Program-made: the position numbers and the translations under genes
The notes under the pieces: model-generated
Seen by the model: only the letters and a program-made list of their open reading frames with translations
The model's database searches: none
Told to the model about the DNA's origin: nothing
Assembly (NCBI RefSeq): GCF_024733565.1
Contig: NZ_JANIOC010000003.1
Coordinates: 62,001 to 126,000 of the forward strand
Direction: 5' to 3'
Origin: Rossellomorea sp. SC111
GTDB taxonomy: Bacteria; Bacillota; Bacilli; Bacillales; Bacillaceae_B
DNA length: 64,000 bases
In this document: positions 32,724 through 44,445 of the stretch, piece after piece
How positions within the stretch are numbered: position 1 is the stretch's first letter
Layout: every line of letters starts with the position of its first letter

Positions 32724-34121
32724 TTAACCGATAGAACCTTCCATCTCAAACTTGATCAGACGGTTCATTTCCACTGCGTATTCCATTGGAAGTTCTTTCG
32801 TGAATGGCTCGATGAAGCCCATTACGATCATTTCTGTTGCTTCTTCCTCAGAAATACCACGGCTCATAAGATAGAATAATTGTTCTTCTGATACTTTTGA
32901 AACCTTCGCTTCGTGTTCTAACGAGATGTTATCGTTCAGAATTTCGTTGTAAGGGATCGTATCGGAAGTCGATTGATTATCCATGATCAGCGTGTCACAC
33001 TCAATGTTCGAGCGTGCGCCTTCCGCTTTACGGCCAAAGTGTACAATTCCACGGTACGTTACTTTCCCGCCATGTTTGGAGATGGACTTGGAAACGATTG
33101 TAGAAGATGTGTTAGGTGCCAGGTGAATCATTTTCGCTCCGGCATCCTGGTGCTGGCCTTTACCTGCAAGTGCAATGGATAGTGTCATACCACGTGCGCC
33201 TTCACCCTTAAGGATGACCGCAGGGTATTTCATCGTTAGTTTAGAACCGATGTTTCCATCTACCCATTCCATCGTTGCGTTCGCTTCACATACGGCACGT
33301 TTCGTAACCAGATTGAACACGTTGTTCGCCCAGTTTTGAATCGTTGTATATCGGCAGTACGCATCTTTCTTGATGATGATTTCAACGACTGCAGAGTGAA
33401 GTGAATTCGTTGTGTAAACAGGTGCCGTACAACCCTCTACATAGTGAACGCTTGCGCCTTCGTCGACGATGATCAGTGTACGCTCGAACTGACCCATGTT
33501 TTCAGAGTTAATACGGAAGTAAGCTTGAAGCGGTGTATCCACCTTTATGCCTTTAGGAACATAGATGAAGGATCCACCAGACCAAACCGCTGAGTTCAGG
33601 GCTGCAAACTTGTTATCCGTCGGAGGGATTACCTTTGCCCAGTGCTCACGGAAAAGTTCTTCATTCTCTTTAAGGGCAGAATCTGTATCTTTAAATACGA
33701 TTCCCATGTCTTCAAGATCTGATTGCATATTGTGATAGACAACCTCTGATTCATACTGTGCAGATACCCCTGCAAGATATTTTTGCTCAGCTTCCGGAAT
33801 CCCTAATTTATCAAACGTCTGCTTGATTTCTTCAGGTACTTCATCCCAGCTGCGCTCTGATCTCTCAGACGGCTTCACATAGTAAGTGATCTCATCGAAG
33901 TTCAGTTCCTGCATGTCTCCGCCCCATTGAGGCATAGACATATTATAAAAATGCTCAAGTGACTTCAAACGGAAATCAAGCATCCACTTAGGCTCTTCTT
34001 TCATACGAGAAATTTCTTCTACAATTTCCCGCGTCAAACCACGTTTAGAACGGAAAATCGATACGTCTTTATCGCTAAAGCCATATTTATAGTCTCCGAT
34101 CTCAGGCATCTTCTTTGCCAT
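32724..34121 (-). CDS. sufB: Fe-S cluster assembly scaffold SufB
   Basis: 465 residues. It is the core scaffold on which SufBCD builds [4Fe-4S] clusters, in the cytoplasm. Typical blocks are [64 protein letters not shown] and the C-terminal [22 protein letters not shown] shared with SufD. The start is ATG 34121 ([11 protein letters not shown]), 7 nt after GGAGG. A frame extension to 34220 overlaps sufU and is not used. It is the last gene of sufCDSUB. Confidence 0.97.
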   Translation of the reverse strand: MAKKMPEIGDYKYGFSDKDVSIFRSKRGLTREIVEEISRMKEEPKWMLDFRLKSLEHFYNMSMPQWGGDMQELNFDEITYYVKPSERSERSWDEVPEEIKQTFDKLGIPEAEQKYLAGVSAQYESEVVYHNMQSDLEDMGIVFKDTDSALKENEELFREHWAKVIPPTDNKFAALNSAVWSGGSFIYVPKGIKVDTPLQAYFRINSENMGQFERTLIIVDEGASVHYVEGCTAPVYTTNSLHSAVVEIIIKKDAYCRYTTIQNWANNVFNLVTKRAVCEANATMEWVDGNIGSKLTMKYPAVILKGEGARGMTLSIALAGKGQHQDAGAKMIHLAPNTSSTIVSKSISKHGGKVTYRGIVHFGRKAEGARSNIECDTLIMDNQSTSDTIPYNEILNDNISLEHEAKVSKVSEEQLFYLMSRGISEEEATEMIVMGFIEPFTKELPMEYAVEMNRLIKFEMEGSIG

Positions 34122-34159
34122 GTTGATTCCTCCATTCTTAAATAGAGTTGGAGAAGAGC

Positions 34160-37129
<2,970 letters not shown>

Positions 37130-37146
37130 TTTCATCCCCCTAACAC

Positions 37147-37932
37147 TTACGCTTCTTGGCCGACAGTTTCGTCTTTGATTCCCAGCTCTTCTTTAATCCA
37201 GTCATATCCTTCTGCTTCAAGGCGCTGCGCTAATTCTTCGCCGCCTGATTTCACAATGCGTCCCTGCATCATAACGTGAACGTGATCAGGAGTGATGTAA
37301 TTAAGAAGGCGCTGATAGTGAGTGATGATCAAGCAACCGAAATCTTCCCCACGCATCTTGTTGATCCCTTTAGAAACAACTTTAAGCGCATCGATATCAA
37401 GACCTGAATCAATCTCGTCAAGGATAGCGATCTTAGGTTGGATCATCATTAGTTGAAGGATTTCATTACGCTTTTTCTCTCCGCCTGAGAATCCTTCATT
37501 CAGGTAACGTTGAGCCATATCCGGATCCATTTCCAAATATTCCATTTCAGAATCCATCTTGCGGATGAATTTCATAAGAGAAATTTCTTCTCCCTCTTCA
37601 CGACGGCTGTTGATTGCTGAACGCAAGAAGTCCGCGTTCGTTACTCCAGTGATTTCACTTGGGTACTGCATTGCAAGGAAAAGACCTACGCGGGCGCGCT
37701 CATCCACTGCCATTTCAAGTACATCTTCCCCGTCGAACGTGATGCTTCCTTTTGTCACTTCATACTTTGGGTGACCCATGATAGCAGAAGATAAAGTTGA
37801 CTTACCCGTACCATTCGGTCCCATTACTGCGTGGATTTCTCCACCTTTAATTTCAAGGTTAACCCCTTTCAGGATTTCCTTTCCTTCAATCTCAACATGA
37901 AGATCTTTAATTGTTAAAGTAGAACCTGCCAT
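37147..37932 (-). CDS. sufC: Fe-S assembly ATPase SufC
   Basis: 261 residues, ABC-type ATPase that drives conformational change in SufBD but is not a transporter. Walker A is GPNGTGKSTL, the signature is GFSGGEKKRNE, and Walker B is IAILDEIDSGLD. SufC-type LKVVSKGINKMR follows. GGAGG stands 9 nt before ATG 37932. It is the first gene of sufCDSUB, with a sigma-A promoter 77 bp upstream. Confidence 0.97.
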   Translation of the reverse strand: MAGSTLTIKDLHVEIEGKEILKGVNLEIKGGEIHAVMGPNGTGKSTLSSAIMGHPKYEVTKGSITFDGEDVLEMAVDERARVGLFLAMQYPSEITGVTNADFLRSAINSRREEGEEISLMKFIRKMDSEMEYLEMDPDMAQRYLNEGFSGGEKKRNEILQLMMIQPKIAILDEIDSGLDIDALKVVSKGINKMRGEDFGCLIITHYQRLLNYITPDHVHVMMQGRIVKSGGEELAQRLEAEGYDWIKEELGIKDETVGQEA

Positions 37933-38008
37933 GTATATTTACCTCCGTGACTTTATAATGAATTTAAGAATATAATTCTTTAATCATTCTCAATTTATTC
38001 TCATTACA

Positions 38009-38050
38009 ATCTTATAACAAATAAAAGCTATTATCAACTTTTTCAAGTTG
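38009..38050 (-). promoter_or_regulatory. suf operon promoter with overlapping palindrome
   Basis: TTGATA-N17-TAAGAT on the minus strand (38009-38037). CAACTT-TTTC-AAGTTG (38035-38050) overlaps the -35. ATTCTCA is directly repeated 11 bp apart at 37986 and 37997, downstream of the start point. Confidence 0.65.
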
Positions 38051-38181
38051 TCAGTTCATGTTAACCGAACGATAGAATCCAATTCTATTGTTGGCTAAAA
38101 CGGGTGGGAAAATGTAGGGTGTCTAAGGCCCGCTGTTCTTAGGTAGACAATGTGAGAACTTTTGCTTTTCACATATAGCGA

Positions 38182-38426
38182 GTGGTTTGATTTCCGCTGC
38201 AGGTGCTCGCTTTCCTCGGGGCTGGCGGTGAGCCTCCTCAGCTGCAAGTGATGTCCTACCCTTGTCCAGCTCCGGCGGCTAGCCCCTCGAGGTCATAAGC
38301 TAAATGGTCCAAGAAGGCAAAAAACGCCTTCTTAGGCCCATTCATCTTATGCTTGTCGGGGCTGAGCAAGTCGCCTCCGCTTTTCGTTGTTTCCCGTAGG
38401 AGTCGAGCACCTTCCGCTCCATTCAA
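38182..38426. repeat. Composite dispersed repeat: family A arms around a family B core
   Basis: The left arm reads TTTGATTTCCGCTGCAGGTGCTCGC and the right GAGCACCTTCCGCTCCATTCAA. Between them, 38263-38385 is a family B unit (GTCCAGCTCCGGCGGCTAG to CGCCTCCGCTTTTC) in the position of the A apical region. Confidence 0.82.
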
Positions 38427-38473
38427 TTTTCTAAGCATGAGCTTCCTAACATGATCAGAAATTTTATTTCTAA

Positions 38474-38509
38474 AAAATAAAAAACCAGTGCATCTTCTAC
38501 ACTGGTTTG
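38474..38509 (-). terminator. Terminator of the small gene at 38525
   Basis: Perfect 9-bp stem AAACCAGTG/CACTGGTTT then TTTATTTTTTA on the minus strand, 16 bp after the stop codon. Confidence 0.85.
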
Positions 38510-38524
38510 CTTTTTTCTTCCTTA

Positions 38525-38671
38525 TTATATATTAGCGTGCACCCTGCGATCAAGGGCTGCAATCATTAGGCGGCTTTGCTTGTAATCCTGCTCTCTTTTC
38601 TTCTCTACTTGCATTCTGACTTCATGCTTTCGTTTGTACACCTCATAACCTATTCCATGGGCTCCATGCAT
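38525..38671 (-). CDS. Small basic protein of unknown function (48 residues)
   Basis: I do not recognise it. The product begins MHGAHGIGYEVYKRKHEV and continues with a highly charged helix (VEKKREQDYKQSRLMIAALDRRVHANI). Net charge is strongly positive and no membrane helix is present. ATG 38671 is placed 6-7 nt after GGAG; an in-frame ATG at 38683 has no good site. It has its own candidate promoter and a strong terminator, which is why I call it a gene. It could be an RNA- or membrane-associated small protein, but nothing shows this. Confidence 0.6.
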   Translation of the reverse strand: MHGAHGIGYEVYKRKHEVRMQVEKKREQDYKQSRLMIAALDRRVHANI

Positions 38672-38997
38672 TGCTTTCTCCATTTCACTTGTGTACGAGA
38701 TACTCTCAAGAGAGTCGATAATGAATCATTCCTTTCAGGTTTTTAATTACTTTACAACTATACTACCCCCTCGTTCACAAGACAAAACCGGAATTTCATC
38801 ATTTTTTCTGAAATTCATCCGTCAGCCTGATTCCCGGAGGCTACCCTTAAGTTTTCACAAAATTCCGCCATTATACTGCCAAATAATAGTATACAGATGA
38901 AATATTATTAGTTGGAGTGTATATTTATTACCTTCGAAGAAGTGTAAATCCTAAACTTCCTCATAAAAAAGAGAAGGATCTCTCCTTCTCGATACAG
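38672..38997. other. 326-bp intergenic region between yurZ and the small gene
   Basis: It contains the candidate promoter at 38757-38785 and otherwise AT-rich sequence without a recognisable gene. Confidence 0.5.
38757..38785 (-). promoter_or_regulatory. Candidate sigma-A promoter of the small gene
   Basis: TTGTCT-N17-TATAGT on the minus strand, ~85 bp before the start. Confidence 0.5.
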
Positions 38998-39363
38998 TCA
39001 TTGCTTTAATTGATTCAACTCCTGAATCGACTGCTGTACTAATGTCACAGCCTGACTCATGACTGCGCCTCCACCGAATGCAGCTGTCACACCGATGGTT
39101 TCGAGGATCTCTTCTTCCGAACATCCTTGATCCAGGCATCCTTTTGTATGGTAAATGATACAATATTCATCCTGGGAATAGAGGCTGATTCCAAGTGCAA
39201 TCAACTGTTTTTCTTTTTTGGAAAGGACCCCTTCTCTGAAGCAGTGCTCTGTAAACGTATTATATTGCTCTGCAAGCTCAGGCATTTTCTCCGTGAAGAT
39301 TCCAAGTCCCATTTTATAATCATGAAGGGCCGCTTCCGTTGTATTTCTTGGTTCCATCTGCAT
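38998..39363 (-). CDS. yurZ: YurZ, carboxymuconolactone decarboxylase/AhpD-like protein
   Basis: 121 residues. LSKKEKQLIALGISLYSQDEYCIIYHTKGCLDQGCSEEEILETIGVTAAFGG is the CMD/AhpD fold: a cysteine, then HTKGCLDQGCS. These motifs suggest a peroxidase-like or disulfide redox function, not decarboxylation. B. subtilis has yurZ next to suf. Start is ATG 39363 (MQMEPRNTTEAAL), 9 nt after GGAG; the frame could begin at 39414 but that part has no site and is not conserved in length. Confidence 0.83.
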   Translation of the reverse strand: MQMEPRNTTEAALHDYKMGLGIFTEKMPELAEQYNTFTEHCFREGVLSKKEKQLIALGISLYSQDEYCIIYHTKGCLDQGCSEEEILETIGVTAAFGGGAVMSQAVTLVQQSIQELNQLKQ

Positions 39364-39547
39364 TTCATCCAACTCCATTTCGAAAATAGATTCATCGGAA
39401 ATAGTATGAGCCAATTTGGAAATGAATATGTTAAAAAGTTACCGAATGATCCCTTGATGAAAGAAAGAGGCTTGGACATAAACTATCGCCATTCACTCTA
39501 AAGAAGAGCAATACCTATAAGTTGTTCTTTAGAGGCACTTGTTGCAC

Positions 39548-39680
39548 CGCTGTTGATTTCCGTGCAAGACTTCGCTTTCCTCGGGCGTTCGGCTAGCCTC
39601 CTCACAGCTTGCGTTCCTGCGGGGTCTCACCTTTTCCGCTTTTCCCGTAGGAGTCTTCGTCTTGCAATCCAAGCAACAGC
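39548..39680 (+). repeat. Family A hairpin repeat, copy 2
   Basis: 133 bp from GCTGTTGATT to CAACAGC. It shares GCAAGACTTCGCTTTCCTCG and the CGGCTAGCCTCCTC tract with the inverted copy at 9216-9347. Confidence 0.85.
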
Positions 39681-39724
39681 TAGAATCTGCAAAATAACTA
39701 TTATATGTTTTTAAAAAACAATAA

Positions 39725-39780
39725 AAAATCCGAACGAATTCGGTTTCCTTAACAGAATTTCGAATAATCGTCCGGATTTT
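39725..39780 (-). terminator. Terminator of metNPQ
   Basis: Stem AATCCGGACGA/TCGTTCGGATT with internal pairing TTCGAAATTC/GAATTCG, T runs on both sides. Confidence 0.7.
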
Positions 39781-39821
39781 TCTTTGGCTAAAACACTATT
39801 GTCCCAACCGCTTTCTTAATG

Positions 39822-40646
39822 TTATTCCGTTACCGGTACAACGGCTCCATCCCATTCTTCATTGATGAAGTCCTGGATTTTTTTTGAGCGCAGGGCTTTG
39901 ACCAATTCTTTTACTTCTTCTTTGTTTTGGTCACCTTTATTCACAGCAATGACGTTCACATACGGGGAGTTGCTGTCTTCGATGGCGATGGAGTCTTCAA
40001 GGGGCTTCAAGCCTGCATCTATGGCATAGTTGGAGTTGATGACAACCGCATCTCCTTCTTCGTTTTCATACATTTGCGGAAGAAGGGCTGCTTCGTACTC
40101 ATAATCGAATTTCAGCTTTTTTGGATTTTCTTTGATGTCTTCCAGCTGAGCCTGTGTATTTTCAACGCCGTCCTTTAACGTAATAAGACCTTTTTTCTCT
40201 AATAATGTAAGGATGCGGCCATGATCGGATACGGAATTACTCATCAAGATCGTGGCACCTTCAGGAAGGTCCTCAAGAGATTTATATTTTTTAGAATATA
40301 CACCGATCGGTTCAATATGAATTCCGCCCGCATTTACGAAATCATATTCATTCTCTTTCATCTGCAAGTCCATGTAAGGTACGGTTTGGAAATAGTTCGC
40401 ATCCAAATCACCATTATCCAAGTCTTTATTCGGAAGGATATAGTCCTGATACGTTTCAATTTGCAGGTCGATTCCCTTATCTTCCAAAATCGGTTTCACT
40501 TTTTCAAGGATTTCTGCATGGGGAACATTTGAGGCTCCTACCACTAATTCCTTTTCGTCGCCGCTTCCAGAGCCGGAATCACTCCCGCATGCTGCCAATC
40601 CAAAGATACTTGTTGCTGCTATCATTCCTGCTAACCATTTTTTCAT
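39822..40646 (-). CDS. metQ: D/L-methionine ABC transporter substrate-binding lipoprotein
   Basis: 274 residues of the NlpA family. The signal peptide ends in the lipobox LAAC (cysteine near residue 20), followed by a Ser/Gly linker. LVVGASNVPHAEILE and DANYFQTVPYMD are the family signatures that line the methionine pocket. It is the last gene of metN-metP-metQ, which is preceded by a SAM riboswitch, so methionine uptake is well supported. Confidence 0.95.
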   Translation of the reverse strand: MKKWLAGMIAATSIFGLAACGSDSGSGSGDEKELVVGASNVPHAEILEKVKPILEDKGIDLQIETYQDYILPNKDLDNGDLDANYFQTVPYMDLQMKENEYDFVNAGGIHIEPIGVYSKKYKSLEDLPEGATILMSNSVSDHGRILTLLEKKGLITLKDGVENTQAQLEDIKENPKKLKFDYEYEAALLPQMYENEEGDAVVINSNYAIDAGLKPLEDSIAIEDSNSPYVNVIAVNKGDQNKEEVKELVKALRSKKIQDFINEEWDGAVVPVTE

Positions 40647-40661
40647 CTGTATTCTCTCCTC

Positions 40662-41330
40662 TTATCGTTTGTCTAATTTATTTGTGAAGTAGTCTCCCAG
40701 TAGTTGTATCGCAAATACAATGAGTAAGATCATGATGGTCGCAGCCAGGGTTACATCTTCCCTGCTACGTTGAAAACCATCCAGGTAAGCGAGGTTTCCC
40801 AATCCCCCGGCACCGATGACACCCGCCATTGCCGTGTACCCCACAAGGGCGATAGCTGTTACCGTGATACCTGAGATCAAAGCCGGAAGAGATTCAGGGA
40901 TAAGCACTTTCCATATAATAGTGCTTGTCTTCGCCCCCATTGCTTTCGCTGCTTCGATGACGCCTTTGTTCACTTCTCTCAATGCAATTTCAACCATGCG
41001 TGCGTAAAATGGTGCAGCTCCGATGATCAGGGCGGGAAGTGCCGCGTTGGCACCGCGGATGGTATCCAATAAAAATTTTGTAAATGGGATCAATAATACA
41101 ATCAGGATAATGAATGGAATCGAGCGGAACACATTGACCACTGCACTGGTCACCGTATAAGTGAACTTGTTTTCCCATAAATTCTCCTTTGATGTAAGAA
41201 ATAACAAGATTCCAAGAATCATCCCAACTACGAAGGTGATCAAGACTGACATCCCCGTCATATAAAGGGTTTCGATTGTCGCTTCCCACATCTTCTCCCA
41301 ATCCACATTCGGAAATAAATTTTCCATCAT
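40662..41330 (-). CDS. metP: Methionine ABC transporter permease
   Basis: 222 residues, five membrane segments, MetI family. The EAA loop that contacts the ATPase reads EAAKAMGAKTSTIIWKVLIPE. TVVNVFRSIPFIILIVLLIPF-like text and AGVIGAGGLGNLAYLDGFQR are conserved. The start overlaps the metN stop by 4 bases at GGAGGATGATGG, so translation is coupled; ATG 41330 or 41327 is used. Confidence 0.95.
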   Translation of the reverse strand: MMENLFPNVDWEKMWEATIETLYMTGMSVLITFVVGMILGILLFLTSKENLWENKFTYTVTSAVVNVFRSIPFIILIVLLIPFTKFLLDTIRGANAALPALIIGAAPFYARMVEIALREVNKGVIEAAKAMGAKTSTIIWKVLIPESLPALISGITVTAIALVGYTAMAGVIGAGGLGNLAYLDGFQRSREDVTLAATIMILLIVFAIQLLGDYFTNKLDKR

Positions 41331-42349
41331 CCTCCGATCACCTCCACTTTGACCATCTGTTGCTCAGCGAAGGCAACGGCTGACTGAATCGTCTCTTCGG
41401 TACCATCAAGATGGACGAATAGCGTACCATAAGCCCCTTTTTGCGTTTGGGAAATTTGTCCTTGAAGAATATTGACATCCAGGTCGAATCTTCGGATCAA
41501 GCTGGTAATGAGCGGTTGCTCAGTTGATTCACCGACGAATGTGAATTTCAGGACCTTTCCGTTCGGATACTGAGCTAAGAGGTGATCCAACGTTTCCCCT
41601 GTTTCATCCACTTGAGATACTTCTCTCACAAATCGCTTCGTCACCTGCTCTTTTGGATTTCTGAACACTTCAAGAACATCCCCAAGCTCTACAACCTTCC
41701 CTTGTTCCATGACCGCCACACGATGGCAGATTTTTTTGATCACATGCATTTCATGGGTGATCAGGACGATGGTCAGACCTAAACGTTTATTAATATCCAC
41801 CAATAAATCAAGGATGGAATCGGTTGTTTGCGGATCTAAAGCAGAGGTGGCTTCGTCACAGAGAAGGACTTTGGGATTATTGGCAAGGGACCGTGCAATC
41901 CCGACCCTCTGCTTCTGTCCCCCGCTCAACTGGGACGGGTAGGCATCTCCTCTTCCATCTAATCCGACCAGTTCCAATAATTCATTGGCTCTTCTCACTC
42001 TCTCCTTCCTGGAAATTCCAGCAATTTCTAATGGGAACTGGATATTATCAAGTACCGTGCGTGACCATAGGAGATTGAAATGCTGAAAGATCATCCCTAT
42101 TGACTGCCTCGCCTCCCGGAGATTTTTCCCTTTCACTTGGGAAACGATCTGTCCATTCACGTTCACGATTCCATTTGTGGGAACTTCAAGGCCATTGAGC
42201 ATCCGGATCAACGTACTCTTCCCTGCCCCACTATAGCCAATCACTCCAAAAATTTCTCCTTGTGAAATGTCGATGTTGACTCCATCAACGGCTGAAATAG
42301 GGCCTGATTTCGATTGATAGATTTTTTTTACATCTGAAATGGTAATCAT
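41327..42349 (-). CDS. metN: Methionine ABC transporter ATP-binding protein
   Basis: 340 residues. Walker A GYSGAGKSTLIRMLNGLE, signature LSGGQKQRVGIARSLA, Walker B VLLCDEATSALDPQ, H-loop ITHEMHVI. The C-terminal ~95 residues form the NIL regulatory domain (from about KVLKFTFVGES), through which methionine inhibits transport. It is the first gene of the operon; a SAM-I riboswitch lies in its leader. Confidence 0.96.
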   Translation of the reverse strand: MITISDVKKIYQSKSGPISAVDGVNIDISQGEIFGVIGYSGAGKSTLIRMLNGLEVPTNGIVNVNGQIVSQVKGKNLREARQSIGMIFQHFNLLWSRTVLDNIQFPLEIAGISRKERVRRANELLELVGLDGRGDAYPSQLSGGQKQRVGIARSLANNPKVLLCDEATSALDPQTTDSILDLLVDINKRLGLTIVLITHEMHVIKKICHRVAVMEQGKVVELGDVLEVFRNPKEQVTKRFVREVSQVDETGETLDHLLAQYPNGKVLKFTFVGESTEQPLITSLIRRFDLDVNILQGQISQTQKGAYGTLFVHLDGTEETIQSAVAFAEQQMVKVEVIGG

Positions 42350-42435
42350 GCTGTCTCCACCTTCTTTCCGAGTAAAACGATATTTTTAATTAGTATTAAA
42401 GTTGCGCTCGCCATTCACACAGTCTTTACGTACAC

Positions 42436-42605
42436 AATAAAAAATGCCTTCCTGCGATAAGCAGAAAGGCATAATCATATATAGGACTATCCTTTCTCTC
42501 ATCTTTCAAAGCAAAGCTTTGAGTGAATTGGCACCATTTCAATTTTCATTGACGGTTGCCGGGCTTCATAGGGCACGTCCCTCCACCTCTCTCAATAAGA
42601 GTAAA
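42436..42605 (-). ncRNA. SAM-I riboswitch (S-box) with terminator, controls metNPQ
   Basis: On the minus strand from 42603: CTCTTATTGAGAG, GGTGGAGGGAC, GAAGCCCGGCAACC, TGGTGCCAATTC and GATGAGAG, all S-box landmarks in order. The terminator stem ATGCCTT-CTGC / GCAG-AAGGCAT (42444-42472) is followed by TTTTTTATTG. SAM binding is expected to stop transcription before metN. Confidence 0.96.
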
Positions 42606-42713
42606 GTATCGATTTATTTAATTTTTCGAATTGTTAAAGACTCTGAAAATTTGCTACAAGAGAGATTCTATCATCGAAAATAGAAATGTGTCAATTCTTT
42701 TTTCTCACGTTTT

Positions 42714-43064
42714 TCATACTTGTACCGGTTCCTTGACCCTGGACCTCGTCAGCCAAAGGACGGACTCTACAAATAACAGCTGGCGGTATCCTCCCCTGAC
42801 TTCAAGGATGTTATTTTCGATCAGCTGAGATAATCGCTCTTCTCCTGAAAGAAGGGGTAGCATGTCTTTCTCTTTTCCCTCAATGACAAAATGTGATTCC
42901 CCACTGCCATCGGTCAATACAGTACAACCTCCGTTTGAAATGGAAATCCCGTAGAGGTCCTTTTCACAATGAAACTGAAGAATAAATGGGCTATCTGGAA
43001 ACAAGAGTCGTAAGTGATACCTTGAATGACACTGATCTACTAATTCCTCTAAATATATTCGCAT
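42714..43064 (-). CDS. SCP2-like sterol-carrier-fold protein (YusD-like)
   Basis: 116 residues. Blocks such as YHLRLLFPDSPFILQFHCEKDLYGISISNGGCTVLTDGSGESHFVIEG fit the SCP-2 fold, a small hydrophobic-pocket domain, and the location between metN and yusE matches B. subtilis yusD. Ligand and role are unknown. Start is ATG 43064 (MRIYLEELV), 5 nt after GGGAGGG; upstream in-frame ATGs lack a site. Confidence 0.72.
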   Translation of the reverse strand: MRIYLEELVDQCHSRYHLRLLFPDSPFILQFHCEKDLYGISISNGGCTVLTDGSGESHFVIEGKEKDMLPLLSGEERLSQLIENNILEVRGGYRQLLFVESVLWLTRSRVKEPVQV

Positions 43065-43299
43065 GAATACCCTCCCAGTGAAACTTCTATATAGTATCAA
43101 TTCCACTTTTAGGCATTTTTCCCTTTTAGACATTCTCGACATGTTTTGAATGTATTTATCTTATTTGTCGAACAGTAAGAAATTGGGTGATGACCAGTCA
43201 AAAAATGATGAGATTCGAAACATTTCCCAAGAAATATGTCCTCGTTTGTAGAAAGAAAATGACTGTTTTCGTAAACTTTTCTGTTTTTATCAGCACCGT

Positions 43300-43431
43300 G
43301 CTGGTTGATTTCCGCTCCAGATGCTCGCTTTCCTCGGGGCGTGAGTTGAGCCTCCTCGAGCTTCGCCCTGCGGGGTCTCAACTTTCCCGCTATTCCCGAA
43401 GGAGTCGAGCATCTTCCGCTCCAATCAACAC
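43300..43431 (+). repeat. Family A hairpin repeat, copy 3
   Basis: Bounded by GGTTGATTTCCGCTCCAG and CTTCCGCTCCAATCAAC. Internal GATGCTCG pairs with CGAGCATC, and CCTGCGGGGTCTCAACTTTCC is shared in form with the other copies. Confidence 0.82.
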
Positions 43432-43550
43432 TATTCATGTATTCTCAAATTAGATAAATACGAGACTGTTCGTTATAATAATCATTTTTTCTTATGTGTT
43501 GAGAGGGCAATATCCTATTTTTAAAGCAGATGAAGAAAAGAAGTGCAGAC

Positions 43551-43582
43551 AAAATAAAAAGACCTTTCATTAAGGTCTTTTA
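43551..43582 (-). terminator. Terminator of yusE
   Basis: Stem AAAAGACCTT/AAGGTCTTTT, then TATTTTG on the minus strand. Confidence 0.85.
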
Positions 43583-43588
43583 TCCCCA

Positions 43589-43906
43589 CTAGCTGTTTTG
43601 GATTTTGCTGATGGTTTCGTATAGGAATGGCACGGATTGAAAGGCATAGATTCTCTCCATTTCCACTCCATCTTTAAATAAAAGAAGGCAGGGGACGCTT
43701 TCAATGGATTGTTCTTCTGCGAATCGGGGCAGATAATTCAGGTTAGCCTTCACAAAATGAAATGACTGGGGGAGTTTCTCGACCACTTCCATCATTTTAC
43801 CCGCGACCTGACATGTACCACACATCGGTGTATATAGATAAACGGCTTCAAACGCATGGTATTCGATCGATTCGTTTAATTCTTCTGTCTGGCTTACCTC
43901 CAACAA
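43589..43906 (-). CDS. yusE: Thioredoxin-like protein YusE
   Basis: 105 residues, thioredoxin fold. The active site is YTPMCGTCQVAGKMM with a CGTC pair near residues 29-32, and the cis-proline loop is ESVPCLLLFKDG. Cytoplasmic disulfide exchange is likely; partner unknown. Start TTG 43906 follows AAGGATGA by 7 nt. It begins 2 bp after the yusF stop, so yusF-yusE are co-transcribed. Confidence 0.88.
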   Translation of the reverse strand: MLEVSQTEELNESIEYHAFEAVYLYTPMCGTCQVAGKMMEVVEKLPQSFHFVKANLNYLPRFAEEQSIESVPCLLLFKDGVEMERIYAFQSVPFLYETISKIQNS

Positions 43907-43908
43907 AA

Positions 43909-44268
43909 CTAAATCATCCTTTTTCCAAGATATTCTTTATGCACATCGATATTTGCACCTATGAGAACGGAGGCAAGATGATATTCCGGGGCTGCGGCCA
44001 CTTCCTTATACATCCGGTCGATATAAAGATGTTCCGCTTCAGGGAATTCACGCTTAAACTGTTTACGTAATTTCTCCCCCGCATCATCCGCATCGACAAG
44101 GATGTACACATCCCTTTCAAATAGCTCATCGATGAGTTCGTCCATTTTTGTGATACTGATCGTTCCATTCGTGCAAATAATTTCAATCGGTCCTTTAATT
44201 ATTCCTCTTACTTTCCGCTTGTCGGTTGTGCCTTCGACAATGATTACCTTTTCATCAAGTTCCATCAT
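43909..44268 (-). CDS. yusF: Toprim-domain protein YusF
   Basis: 119 residues of the small Toprim family (related to RNase M5). VIIVEGTTDKRKVRGII holds the catalytic Glu, and ILVDADDAGEKLRKQFKREFPEAEHLYID holds the DxD metal site. It may process nucleic acids; the substrate is unknown. Start is ATG 44268 (MMELDEKV), 6 nt after AAGGTG. The frame extends 18 codons further, but that part is not supported. Confidence 0.87.
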   Translation of the reverse strand: MMELDEKVIIVEGTTDKRKVRGIIKGPIEIICTNGTISITKMDELIDELFERDVYILVDADDAGEKLRKQFKREFPEAEHLYIDRMYKEVAAAPEYHLASVLIGANIDVHKEYLGKRMI

Positions 44269-44403
44269 GATCATCACCTTATCTTTCAGAAATAAGATTA
44301 GGATAGTATATTCAGATAACAAGAGATGATGTCCACTTTCTACTCATATTTTCGCTTGTTCAGAAAAATAGTGCAAGTGGTTTGCCTAACGGCTTATAGA
44401 AAT

Positions 44404-44433
44404 GATGCCAGATCCATAAAATCGAATCTGGCA
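44404..44433 (-). terminator. Hairpin after yusG
   Basis: Stem TGCCAGAT/ATCTGGCA; the minus-strand tail TCATTTCT is only moderately T-rich. Confidence 0.55.
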
Positions 44434-44445
44434 CAACGGTCCCCT

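Larger units (their letters stand above)
37933..38524. other. 592-bp region upstream of suf
   Basis: It holds the suf promoter and candidate operators (37986-38050), a composite family A/B repeat (38182-38426) and the terminator of the small gene at 38525 (38474-38509). Confidence 0.7.
39364..39821. other. 458-bp intergenic region metQ/yurZ
   Basis: It holds family A repeat copy 2 (39548-39680) and the metQ terminator (39725-39780); the rest is upstream sequence of yurZ. Confidence 0.65.
43065..43588. other. 524-bp intergenic region with family A repeat
   Basis: It holds family A copy 3 (43300-43431) and the yusE terminator (43551-43582). The ATTTGTCGAA near 43164 resembles a Spo0A half-site, but no promoter is nearby. 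Confidence 0.6.

Noticed and set aside
38256-38438. Minus-strand open frame inside the composite repeat
   Set aside because: It lies wholly in the family A/B hairpin, and the matching frame in the other copies is interrupted.
43164-43173. Spo0A box near the SCP2-like gene
   Set aside because: TTTGTCGAAC is present, but it points away from the gene and no promoter was found around it.
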